Source of the DNA: JBNKFQ01 sp050289385
GTDB taxonomy: Bacteria; Pseudomonadota; Gammaproteobacteria; Pseudomonadales; Porticoccaceae
Direction: 5' to 3'
Length of the DNA: 13,134 nucleotides
NCBI GenBank assembly: GCA_050289385.1
Contig: JBNKFQ010000307.1
Location: 1 to 13,134 of the forward strand
In this document: positions 1 to 5,940 of the stretch, piece by piece
How positions within the stretch are numbered: position 1 is the first letter of the stretch
How the letters are laid out: each line of letters opens with the position of its first letter
Program-made: the position numbers and the translations under genes
The notes under the pieces: generated by a model
Told to the model about the DNA's origin: nothing
The model's database searches: none
Seen by the model: the letters and a program-made list of their open reading frames with translations, nothing else

Positions 1-673
1 TACTCGGACGAGTATCGCGCAGATTCAATGGGTCCAGAATGTGTTTGCTGACGTAGTTACTAAACTGTTCACCAGAGACGCTGGCGACAACAGCGCCGGA
101 AATGGACAGCCCGAGATTGGAATAGCTGAAGTAGGTATCGGCCGGGTAAAGCGTTTTTTGCTGCGCAACCGCTTTGGCCAGAATATCTGTTTTGGGAAAG
201 TCGAGGGAATTCCAGAAGGAATTGCGAAATTCCCGAGGCAAACCCGACGAATGAGTCAGCAGGTTCTGAACAGTGGCTGTACCCATTTCCGGGTAAATAT
301 TTTCAATGTCGTACCAATCCACGTATTTGCTTACAGGGTCATCCAGTCGCAATTTGCCCTTTTCCTCGAGCTGCATGGTGGCAATGCCGGTAAACAGCTT
401 GGATATTGAACAGATACTGTGAATCGTATCGCCCGTAGCCGACAGCTTTTTTGCCGGGTTGGCATAGCCGTAACCGCCGTTTACCAGGATTTCCTGGTCG
501 TGGAGTACCGAAAACGTGACACCCGGCAACTGCTTGTAATCCCGTTGCGCTTCGAGCCAGATCTGCAACAGTGCAGCCGCTTCCTGGATTTGGGGGTTAT
601 CGGATAAGGATTTCGCGTGGCATACAGGCGCTGCTATACTCAACACTAACAGCAGATAAGCAAAGGTCTTCAT
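1..673 (-). CDS. Secreted serine hydrolase, beta-lactamase/class C penicillin-binding family (3' end outside window)
   Basis: The first 224 codons are present; the gene continues past the left edge. A signal peptide (MKTFAYLLLVLSIAAPVCHA, cut after residue 20) sends it to the periplasm. The catalytic SxxK motif is S89-I-S-K92. It is followed by the family block LLTHSSGLP (138-146) and by the second catalytic motif Y184-S-N186 in YFSYSNLG. The segment ending PLNLRDT is also typical. These features identify the beta-lactamase superfamily that includes esterases, D-aminopeptidases and class C-like enzymes; substrate cannot be told from this part, and the third motif (HxG/KTG) lies outside the window. 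The ATG at 673 is preceded by AGGA eight bases upstream. The next gene on this strand is far away, so it probably has its own promoter. Confidence 0.9.
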   Translation of the reverse strand, partial: MKTFAYLLLVLSIAAPVCHAKSLSDNPQIQEAAALLQIWLEAQRDYKQLPGVTFSVLHDQEILVNGGYGYANPAKKLSATGDTIHSICSISKLFTGIATMQLEEKGKLRLDDPVSKYVDWYDIENIYPEMGTATVQNLLTHSSGLPREFRNSFWNSLDFPKTDILAKAVAQQKTLYPADTYFSYSNLGLSISGAVVASVSGEQFSNYVSKHILDPLNLRDTRPS

Positions 674-933
674 GATCAGATTCCTGTTTATTGGAGTGCC
701 TTCGGGGGAGCCTCTGGACGGGAACCAGTTAATTGGCCGCACCCTGAATTCGGGTGATACTCTGTAATATTGACGAGATCGCACGATTGCGCAGCCGAGA
801 GAGTAGCATTATTACTTTCGGGAAATCAACAAACAGCGGCCGCACCCACCAGACAGCAACGCGGCGTTCATGCTGTTGTTCCGCCACGCCTTTGCACATC
901 TTTACTGCTACAATTTGCTGACATATCGCACAC
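674..933. other. Intergenic stretch, no convincing gene
   Basis: About 260 bases between the serine hydrolase start and the heptamer array. Short open frames exist on both strands, but none has a family signature together with a good ribosome binding site. A small inverted repeat CACCC-TGAATTC-GGGTG lies at 740-756. It lacks a T-tract and I do not call it a terminator. The hydrolase promoter must lie near 680-760, but no clear -35/-10 pair is visible. Confidence 0.5.
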
Positions 934-975
934 ATTCGCTATTCTCTATTCTCTATTCTCTATTCTCTATTCGCT
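934..975. repeat. 7-bp tandem repeat, ATTC[G/T]CT x 6
   Basis: Six perfect-length heptamers in a row: ATTCGCT, four copies of ATTCTCT, then ATTCGCT again, so the array is bounded by the same variant unit at both ends. It ends two bases before the AGGA ribosome binding site of the Tat-signal fragment at 990, placing it in that gene's leader. A copy-number change would shift the spacing between promoter and start. Confidence 0.9.
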
Positions 976-989
976 ACAGGAAAATAATT

Positions 990-1142
990 ATGAAACTGAA
1001 TAGAAGAACGCTCATTAAAGGCCTTGGCGCTGCCGGTCTGGTTGGTACTCTGCCCTATTCATTCCAGCCAGAGGGATTTCGCCAAAATAGACACCTGTGG
1101 CTGATCTCCCCCTTTGTGGATCTGAGCCAATACCACGAATAA
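990..1142 (+). pseudogene. 5' fragment of a Tat-exported protein gene
   Basis: The start codon at 990 follows AGGA at 978-981 with 8-base spacing. The encoded N-terminus MKLNRRTLIKGLGAAGLVGT is a textbook twin-arginine signal: R5-R6-T-L-I-K with a hydrophobic h-region. Homology-like sequence stops near residue 27 (base ~1070). From there the reading frame runs into the antisense of the TonB-dependent receptor and ends at 1142. What remains is therefore a leader peptide without its mature enzyme. Many cofactor-containing periplasmic enzymes carry such leaders, so the original protein cannot be named. The likely cause is a deletion that joined it to the converging receptor gene. Confidence 0.7.
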
Positions 1143-1719
1143 CCATTGAGTTGGCCCCTGCGCCACGATCCTGCATGGTAACTCCCGGTATTGTGCTGAG
1201 ATAATCCCCCATGCTTACCAGGCCACGTTTTTCGATAGTTTCGCTACCAAGAGCGGAAATAGCCATCGGCGAGTCCTGAATATTGGAAGCGCGTTTGGTA
1301 GCGGTTACCGTGATCTCTTCCATCATATTATTTCTGGAAATATCATCCTGATTTACCGATTTTTTTTGATTTTCTGCGCTTCCCTGGCTTTTGATATCAG
1401 GTTTGATCAACAATGTTTTGGCATCAGTAAACTGGTAGGAAAGGCCATTTTTATTCAGCAATAAAGCCAAAGCCTGGCCATAAGTGTAGTTGCCTTTCAA
1501 GGCGACGCCGTCCTTGTTTTTCACCAGATCCGGGGCATAAAGCACCTCCAAATCCGCAGCCATAGCAAAAGTACGTAGTGCGGACTCAAGATCTTGCCGC
1601 TCGATATCGTAGTATTGTGGTTTACTATTGTCTTGAGCGCTTACTGTTATTGCGCTGCAACTAAATGCGAGTGCACACATCGTCGCACTCATTTTCCTGG
1701 TCATATTTTTGGTACCCAC
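1015..1719 (-). pseudogene. Truncated TonB-dependent receptor with N-terminal signalling (STN) domain
   Basis: FecA-like outer-membrane receptor of a cell-surface signalling set, cut short. The GTG start at 1719 is supported by GGGAGG five bases upstream. Parts in order: signal peptide (1-28, ending SAITVSAQ), STN domain (about 36-107, YYDIERQDLESALRTFAMAA onward), linker, TonB box (EEITVTATKR, 134-143) and the plug domain (144 to about 219, including STIPGV and VIRGIG). The receptor sequence stops at GVYFGEIPLAG, mid-plug. The last ~15 residues are read from the antisense of the Tat leader and end at 1015. The whole beta-barrel, some 600-700 residues in this family, is missing, so it cannot transport. 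A stable STN fragment that still touches FecR is conceivable but not shown. Confidence 0.85.
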
Positions 1720-1780
1720 TGTAACCTCCCATCTGATTTTTTTTGCAATACGCTATCTGGATTTGTAACGTTTGCTCTTG

Positions 1781-1815
1781 TTTAAACGTACGCAAAAAAA
1801 ATTTGTTCAGTATGG
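1781..1815 (-). promoter_or_regulatory. Putative ECF-sigma promoter upstream of the receptor
   Basis: On the minus strand CCATACTGA (1815-1807) is followed after 14 bases by CGTACG and TTTAA (1792-1782). The same boxes, with identical spacing, occur upstream of the ECF sigma gene at 3389-3422. The -10-like CGT lies about 65-70 bases before the receptor GTG start. CGT in the -10 region is common for ECF sigma factors. Shared flanks (AAAAATT before the -35 box and C-A-AG after the -10 box) extend the match. Confidence 0.6.
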
Positions 1816-1854
1816 TTTTGGAATTTTTACTCCACTAAAAGCAATATTCAAAAT

Positions 1855-2868
1855 TTATTGACCCCCCTGATCCCACATCGGCAACAACACCACGTTACCA
1901 GATTTACTGCGCACCACTCGAATGGAAAAATATTGTTGCAGTGCCTGTATCAAGGTATCGCTGGAACCTGCCCTGAAAATACCACTGACCCTGAGTTCTT
2001 TAAGCGCATCATCGCCAATTTCCACCTTTTGCTGAGTGTAGCGATTGACTTCTTCTACTGCCTCTACCAGTGGTCGGTCGCGAAAAATCAGCTTGCGCTG
2101 CTGCCAGGCAGATGTTTCTTCAAGATTCACCGACTTGACAGCGGAAATGCCACTGCTGCCATAGGTTACCTGCTGCCCGGGCTCGAGCCTGACTCCAGCG
2201 AGAGTAACACTGTTGTCTTTTTCTACCACCTCGACACCACCTTCCATTAAGGTGACTACGACCTTTGACGGATTGAACAACCGCACATCAAAGTTGGTGC
2301 CAGTGGCTTTGACAATGCCACCACCAGCAAATACCGTGAACGGGCGTTGTTTGTTGTGGGCAACCGCAAAATTGGCCTCGCCACGTTCCAGGTAAATATT
2401 GCATTCACTAAAGCGGAACTCTACCCTCAACAACGTGTTGGTATTCAAAATCAGGGTAGACCCATCCTCCAGCATCACGGTTTTCTGTTCGCCAATGCCG
2501 GTCTGGTGGACAGCACCTGCGGGATACCACTGCAAAGTCGCCCAAATACCAATCATCAAAGTTGCGGCAACCGCAGTCAGCGGGTAGAACCAGCGCCGCT
2601 TACTCTCGTGTTTTTTGTCGGATTTGGTCATAGTCCGCAACCGCGTTTCGTTAACGGTATCTTCCAACACAGCAGAATGGGCAAAATCGCCCAGGTTGCG
2701 CCATTGGGTATTGATACGCTCATAGGCCTGCCGGTGCTCAGGTTGTTGCAACCAACTGTGAAACCGGTTTTTATCGCCGAGTGTCAGCTTGTCGGACCCC
2801 ATAACGGCAAACCATTCAATGGCCTCGGCTTGAATGCCGTCGCGTTGTTGCTCACTGGATGCTGTCAT
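1855..2868 (-). CDS. FecR-type anti-sigma factor / sigma regulator
   Basis: Inner-membrane protein of 337 residues that holds or activates a partner FecI-like sigma factor in response to a receptor's STN domain. It has the full family layout: an N-terminal DUF4880-type helical domain (about 12-55, AIEWFAVMGSDKL to WLQQPEHRQAYERI), a single membrane span (93-114), a FecR domain (about 122-212, with VMLEDGSTLILNTNT and ATGTNFDVR) and an STN-like C-terminal domain (about 258-330). I prefer the ATG at 2868 over the upstream one at 2886: it overlaps the sigma gene stop as ATGA and has GGGAGAG at good spacing. The gene appears intact, unlike its two partners, and is co-transcribed with the sigma gene. 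Confidence 0.9.
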   Translation of the reverse strand: MTASSEQQRDGIQAEAIEWFAVMGSDKLTLGDKNRFHSWLQQPEHRQAYERINTQWRNLGDFAHSAVLEDTVNETRLRTMTKSDKKHESKRRWFYPLTAVAATLMIGIWATLQWYPAGAVHQTGIGEQKTVMLEDGSTLILNTNTLLRVEFRFSECNIYLERGEANFAVAHNKQRPFTVFAGGGIVKATGTNFDVRLFNPSKVVVTLMEGGVEVVEKDNSVTLAGVRLEPGQQVTYGSSGISAVKSVNLEETSAWQQRKLIFRDRPLVEAVEEVNRYTQQKVEIGDDALKELRVSGIFRAGSSDTLIQALQQYFSIRVVRSKSGNVVLLPMWDQGGQ

Positions 2869-3299
2869 TTGCACTCTCCCATCCATGCCTCAAAATGAGC
2901 GATGGCTTTAATCATGTGCTTGCCTACAGCACTCACAGTGATATCGCAGTGCTGTGCAATTTCTGAATAGGTCAGCCCTTCGTAACGGTGCAAGACAAAA
3001 ACGTCTCGCGATCGGGGGCTGAGTGCTTTCAAGCCTGTTTCAAATCTGTTCATGCTCTCTCTGGATTCGAGAATACGCTCAGGTGACGTGCTGGGGTTTT
3101 CGGGCAGATCCAGGGAACCTCTGAACAAGTCTTTGGCGTCTTCACTGGATAGCTTGCGACTGCGTAAAAAACCGAGCAGCTTGTCGCGATATTTGCGGTA
3201 CAAAACGTCCACAAATGCACTGGCCGCACCCTGCTCACCCCCTGTGGGAAAATCAGGCCGGTTATCCTCACCATTCATAGAAACTTTTACCAGTCGCAT
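2865..3299 (-). pseudogene. FecI-type ECF sigma factor lacking the sigma-2 core (regions 2.2-2.4)
   Basis: An open frame of 144 residues, shorter than the ~165-180 usual for FecI proteins. The start of sigma-2 is recognisable (FVDVLYRKYRDKLLGFLR, then SSEDAKDL, residues 29-58). The linker and sigma-4 are also clear (ENPSTSPERILESRE, then LSPRSRDVFVLHRYEGLTYS and SAVGKHMIKA, residues 67-133, the -35-binding helix-turn-helix). Directly after DAKDL the segment that normally carries VQE.F.RL and the -10 recognition and melting helices is absent. About 35-40 residues were apparently removed in frame near 3115-3128. Without regions 2.2-2.4 it should not bind core polymerase properly or read a -10 element. 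The start at ATG 3299 has GGGAG five bases upstream and is preferred over the upstream TTG at 3320. A deviant but working sigma factor is less likely. Confidence 0.75.
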
Positions 3300-3322
3300 C
3301 GGTACTCCCACCGGGAACAATA

Positions 3323-3358
3323 GCAGCCAGGCAACCTGGCTGCCTGGCTGCCTGGCTG
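3323..3358. repeat. 8-bp tandem repeat forming a hairpin in the sigma-gene leader
   Basis: Three copies of CCTGGCTG lie head to tail at 3335-3358. The first pairs perfectly with GCAGCCAGG at 3323-3331 across a 3-base spacer (9-bp stem GCAGCCAGG/CCTGGCTGC). On the transcribed (minus) strand this places a strong GC-rich hairpin, with three possible registers, in the 5' leader, about 25 bases upstream of the sigma-factor start codon. Confidence 0.8.
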
Positions 3359-3388
3359 CAAGCGGTGCTTTCGCAGTTATCCTTTAGC

Positions 3389-3422
3389 TTAAACGCACGA
3401 ATAATCAAACAAGTCAGTATGG
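3389..3422 (-). promoter_or_regulatory. Putative autoregulatory ECF-sigma promoter upstream of the sigma gene
   Basis: Minus-strand CCATACTGA (3422-3414), a 14-base spacer, then CGTGCG and TTTAA (3399-3389). It matches the element in front of the receptor (1781-1815) base for base in both boxes except one position, with the same spacing. It lies about 95 bases before the ATG at 3299, leaving room for the hairpin leader. The pairing implies control by the same sigma factor, most simply the one encoded just downstream. Confidence 0.6.
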
Positions 3423-3478
3423 ATTTGAAAAAATTTTTGGGATGGGAGATAGGGACGTTTAGTCAGATAATGGCTGAA

Positions 3479-3541
3479 GACCGTATTTGATCACCTGAGA
3501 CATACAGGTGGCCTGTTGTTTCGTGGCCGTTAAATACGGTC
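3479..3541. repeat. Nested inverted repeats, possible three-way-junction structure
   Basis: Outer perfect 10-bp arms GACCGTATTT (3479-3488) and AAATACGGTC (3532-3541) enclose a second perfect hairpin CACCTG-AGACATA-CAGGTG (3492-3510). A short GGCC/GGCC pairing (3510-3513 with 3525-3528) lies between them. The element is in the intergenic space between the divergent sigma gene and mntA. It has no T-tract that would make it an ordinary terminator. Role unknown; it could be a structured RNA, an operator or a mobile-element end. Confidence 0.6.
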
Positions 3542-3574
3542 AAGAGAGGCCTGTTTTAGGGGCAACTGTTCCAA

Positions 3575-3604
3575 TTGAGGAAGAACCGGGTCTTGCTGTA
3601 TGCT
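3575..3604 (+). promoter_or_regulatory. Candidate sigma-70 promoter for mntA
   Basis: TTGAGG (3575-3580) and TATGCT (3599-3604) are separated by 18 bases and end about 33 bases before the mntA start. Box matches are moderate. No strong Shine-Dalgarno is visible directly before the ATG at 3638. Confidence 0.35.
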
Positions 3605-3637
3605 TAAGCCAATACGTAATCAAACTGGTATATAGCC

Positions 3638-3928
3638 ATGCGTCCATCTGTCGCACTCAACGCTCACCGAGACCAGATCAGGAAAGTGGTATTGGCCCAT
3701 CGTGCACTGAATGCGAGAGTATTTGGTTCGGTGGTTCACAACAAAGACACCGATGACAGTGACCTCGACCTTTTGGTGGACCCTACCCCGGACACCTCCC
3801 TCATGGACATCGGAGCCATTCGCTATGAGCTCAAGGAGCTGCTGGGCGTTAACGTGGACGTACTAACACCAAAAGCATTACCAGAATCTTTTCGAGATCA
3901 AATACTGAAGGAAGCGGTTGCCGTATGA
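3638..3928 (+). CDS. mntA: MntA-type nucleotidyltransferase antitoxin
   Basis: A 96-residue minimal nucleotidyltransferase. The signature GSx10DxD is present as G-S-VVHNKDTDDS-D-L-D, followed by LLVD and the later acidic strand VNVDVLTP. In characterised MntA-HepT pairs this enzyme adds AMP to the tyrosine of the RX4HXY motif of the HEPN ribonuclease toxin and silences it. The stop overlaps the ATG of the following hepT remnant (ATGA at 3925-3928), the usual operon layout. The reading frame is intact, whereas its toxin partner is broken, so it may now be unneeded. Related minimal nucleotidyltransferases of unknown role exist, but the HepT neighbour settles the assignment. Confidence 0.88.
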   Translation: MRPSVALNAHRDQIRKVVLAHRALNARVFGSVVHNKDTDDSDLDLLVDPTPDTSLMDIGAIRYELKELLGVNVDVLTPKALPESFRDQILKEAVAV

Positions 3929-4294
3929 GTTGAGACCGGCAAAGGCTTATTGATTACCTTGGCCACATCCTGGAGGCAATCCATCGTATTGGAGCCTATC
4001 TCGAAGACTGCGATGAAGCAGCATTTTTGGAGAGTCGGTTGATTCAGGACGCCTCTATACGCAATCTGGAAGTTATTGGAGAAGCCAGCCGAAACATTGA
4101 GAAACATTACCCGGAATTTTTAGCCAGTCACCCGGAAGTTCCTTTTTTTGATGGCTTATGAAATGCGCAATGCTCTGTCACATGGCTATTTTAAAGTGGA
4201 CTTCGATATTGTCTGGAAGACCATTGAGCGAGATTTGCCAGAACTCGAAATCATGGTGCAACAATTACTTCAAGAATTGACTGGCAACCCATAA
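3925..4294 (+). pseudogene. hepT: HepT (HEPN) ribonuclease toxin, disrupted by a stop and a frameshift
   Basis: The sequence reads as a HepT toxin only if two lesions are undone. Codon 3 is TGA (3931-3933) where the family has Arg (M-S-R-D-R-Q-R-L), which fits a CGA to TGA change. In the T-run at 4143-4149 one T too many shifts the frame; with six T the protein continues VPFLMAYEMRNALSHGYF. Upstream of the shift the helix with ASIRNLEVIGEASRNIEKHY is clear. Downstream the catalytic and AMPylation motif RX4HXY is preserved as R-NALS-H-G-Y, then VDFDIVWKTIERDLPEL to the stop at 4294. The RNase would be lethal if active and uncontrolled; loss of the toxin with an intact antitoxin is the viable order of decay. 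A sequencing error could explain the T-run but hardly both lesions. Confidence 0.85.
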
Positions 4295-4343
4295 CAACTG
4301 GCATATAACGCTCAATGGCAACTTCGGTTACAACACGTCCCGG

Positions 4344-5477
4344 TCAATAACCCCTTTCCAGATCCACCCGCGACAACAGTGGTTCGCCAGCAATATAACG
4401 ACGCAAATTCTCAATAGCGACTGTCCAGGTGCGGTCAAGCCCTTTGTCGGAGTTCCCGGAAATATGTGGCGTAATTATTACATTGGGCATTTTCCATAAT
4501 TCATGAGATTCCGGCAGCGGCTCAGGATCGGTAACGTCAAGCCCGGCCGCGGCTATATCGCCCGCCTTGAGGGCCGCCACCAGATCTTCGGTCACCACAC
4601 TACCCCCTCTGCCAATATTGATAAAATGGGCGGTAGACTTCATGGTTTTAAAAAAATCCCTGTCAAACAGGTCCGTGGTCGACGGGGTCAAGGGAGCCGC
4701 GTTTACGACAACATCGGCACGGGCAGCGAGGTCTTTCAGTTCATCAGACAAACCCACATATTCAACATATTCCGGCCCCTTGCGACTGCTGTTACGAGTG
4801 GCTATTACCGTCATACCCAAAGCATGGGCCCGTTTGGCAATTTCGGTGCCGATCCCACCCAGACCGACAACCAGCATGGTTCGGCCAGGCAATCCCCAAA
4901 AAAATGCCGGATTGGAAATATCGCTGCGTACCCAGCGACGCTCCCGAGCGTAAAACGGCAGTTGACGATTCAGGCTTAACATCGTTGCCATAACGTATTC
5001 GGCGATTTCAGGTCCGTACAAGCGTTGTGCGTTAGACACCATGATTGCCGGTAAACGCTCGCGCGCCGGTTCCGCACACCGCTCTACACCAGCGGATAAA
5101 CTGTGAATCCAGTGTAACCCCGGCCCTGCATCGAGCATGTCTTTGTTACAAAAACCTATGAACACCTGAGAGTCAGCAAGGGCTTCTTTTGCTTCAGCCA
5201 TTGACGAAACACTAACCAGCTCTATGTCGCCAGCCACCTCTCGCATCAATTTTTCATAATTTGCCGGCAAGCCGAACGTCACGATCTTTTGAGGGGTATT
5301 CCAGCCCTCGACATTTCGACTGTCGACACTGCTCTCGCGCAAATTCAGGTTTGTGATCAACTGATCGACAGACAGATATGCGGATATCGGTTCGGCAGGT
5401 TCTGAAAGTGCAATACCGCTAAACAATAACAGGCACCAAATCATCAATGCTTTCACCAGATCATTTCTTCTGTACAT
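4344..5477 (-). CDS. Exported D-isomer-specific 2-hydroxyacid dehydrogenase
   Basis: A 377-residue protein of the 2-hydroxyacid dehydrogenase family, which reduces 2-keto acids with NAD(P)H. The Rossmann nucleotide site is G205-L-G-G-I-G210. The catalytic triad is visible as R290 in NIGRGG, E319 in DPEPLPE and H338 in TPHISG. The residue after the second beta strand is R228 (ATRNSSR) rather than Asp, which suggests NADP preference. Unusually, the first ~25 residues form a signal-like leader: MYRRND, then a long hydrophobic stretch ALMIWCLLLFSGIAL and a polar end. I chose ATG 5477, with GGAG nine bases upstream, over GTG 5492. The leader has a twin arginine (RRNDLVK) but departs from the Tat consensus. 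It lies 112 bases downstream of the small membrane protein gene and may have its own promoter. Confidence 0.88.
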   Translation of the reverse strand: MYRRNDLVKALMIWCLLLFSGIALSEPAEPISAYLSVDQLITNLNLRESSVDSRNVEGWNTPQKIVTFGLPANYEKLMREVAGDIELVSVSSMAEAKEALADSQVFIGFCNKDMLDAGPGLHWIHSLSAGVERCAEPARERLPAIMVSNAQRLYGPEIAEYVMATMLSLNRQLPFYARERRWVRSDISNPAFFWGLPGRTMLVVGLGGIGTEIAKRAHALGMTVIATRNSSRKGPEYVEYVGLSDELKDLAARADVVVNAAPLTPSTTDLFDRDFFKTMKSTAHFINIGRGGSVVTEDLVAALKAGDIAAAGLDVTDPEPLPESHELWKMPNVIITPHISGNSDKGLDRTWTVAIENLRRYIAGEPLLSRVDLERGY

Positions 5478-5530
5478 TATCGGTTTCTCCACGGTATTAC
5501 GTTGCCACCACTCAGCAACATTTGCCTCAA

Positions 5531-5539
5531 ATCATATCA
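5531..5539 (-). promoter_or_regulatory. Candidate extended -10 promoter for the dehydrogenase
   Basis: Minus-strand TGATATGAT: an extended -10 (TGn) joined to TATGAT at 5536-5531, about 50 bases before the ATG at 5477. No convincing -35 box is seen at 17 bases, as can be the case for extended -10 promoters. Confidence 0.35.
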
Positions 5540-5589
5540 ACCCCGACCACACACAGCATCCCTCAAAAACCTCTCACGAAGACGCATTA

Positions 5590-5931
5590 TCAACAGGACC
5601 TGGCACTATCTTTCGCCCAATAAGTATCAAGCAAAAATCCTCCCACACACCCCAACACCAACCACAACCCGATTCCGCGCTCCGGAACAGTCAACAGCAC
5701 TAGCGCAAAGCCGCACAGTACAAGCAATGATACCTTGGGCAATTTGACTTTGTGATGGGGAGATATTCGAGTATCGTAAGTGACCACCTTGTTACCGAGC
5801 GGCGCTAACCCCGCGACCAGTACACCAATCCAAAATAACTCTGCTTGTACCGCCAGAAAATATACGGAAAGTACAACAGAAAGGATTAACCAGACTATAA
5901 AGCTGAAACGGAAAATAATCTTAAGGGGCAT
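5590..5931 (-). CDS. Small integral membrane protein at the end of the RND operon
   Basis: A 113-residue protein that I do not recognise. It has about four hydrophobic stretches: roughly 5-28 (IIFRFSFIVWLILSVVLSVY), 30-46, 68-83 (VSLLVLCGFALVLLTV) and 88-103 (GLWLVLGCVGGFLLDT). A basic loop (HHKVKLPK) lies between the second and third. Its ATG is 9 bases after the stop of the efflux permease gene and has no clear Shine-Dalgarno, which points to translational coupling with that gene. The position suggests an accessory of the efflux system, but nothing in its sequence proves this. Confidence 0.65.
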   Translation of the reverse strand: MPLKIIFRFSFIVWLILSVVLSVYFLAVQAELFWIGVLVAGLAPLGNKVVTYDTRISPHHKVKLPKVSLLVLCGFALVLLTVPERGIGLWLVLGCVGGFLLDTYWAKDSARSC

Positions 5932-5940
5932 AGGAATCAG

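Noticed and set aside
729..935. 68-codon minus-strand frame before the heptamer array
   Set aside because: No ribosome binding site or family match was seen, and it partly overlaps the repeat region.
934..975. CRISPR array at the tandem repeats (also considered at 13054-13134)
   Set aside because: The units are 7 bp with no spacers; these are simple tandem repeats.
2347..2898. Plus-strand open frame opposite fecR
   Set aside because: It overlaps a well-supported FecR gene on the other strand and shows no recognisable domain.
3479..3541. Integron attC site for a cassette carrying mntA-hepT
   Set aside because: GTTAAAT (3529-3535) fits the right core GTTRRRY, but the matching left core RYYYAAC is absent, no second attC follows hepT, and no integrase is in the window.
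3479..3541. Hammerhead ribozyme
   Set aside because: The junction lacks the CUGANGA core together with a correctly placed GAAA on either strand.
4143..4149. Programmed frameshift in the T7 run of hepT
   Set aside because: The upstream TGA at codon 3 already prevents synthesis of the toxin, so a recoding site would serve no purpose. Mutation is simpler.
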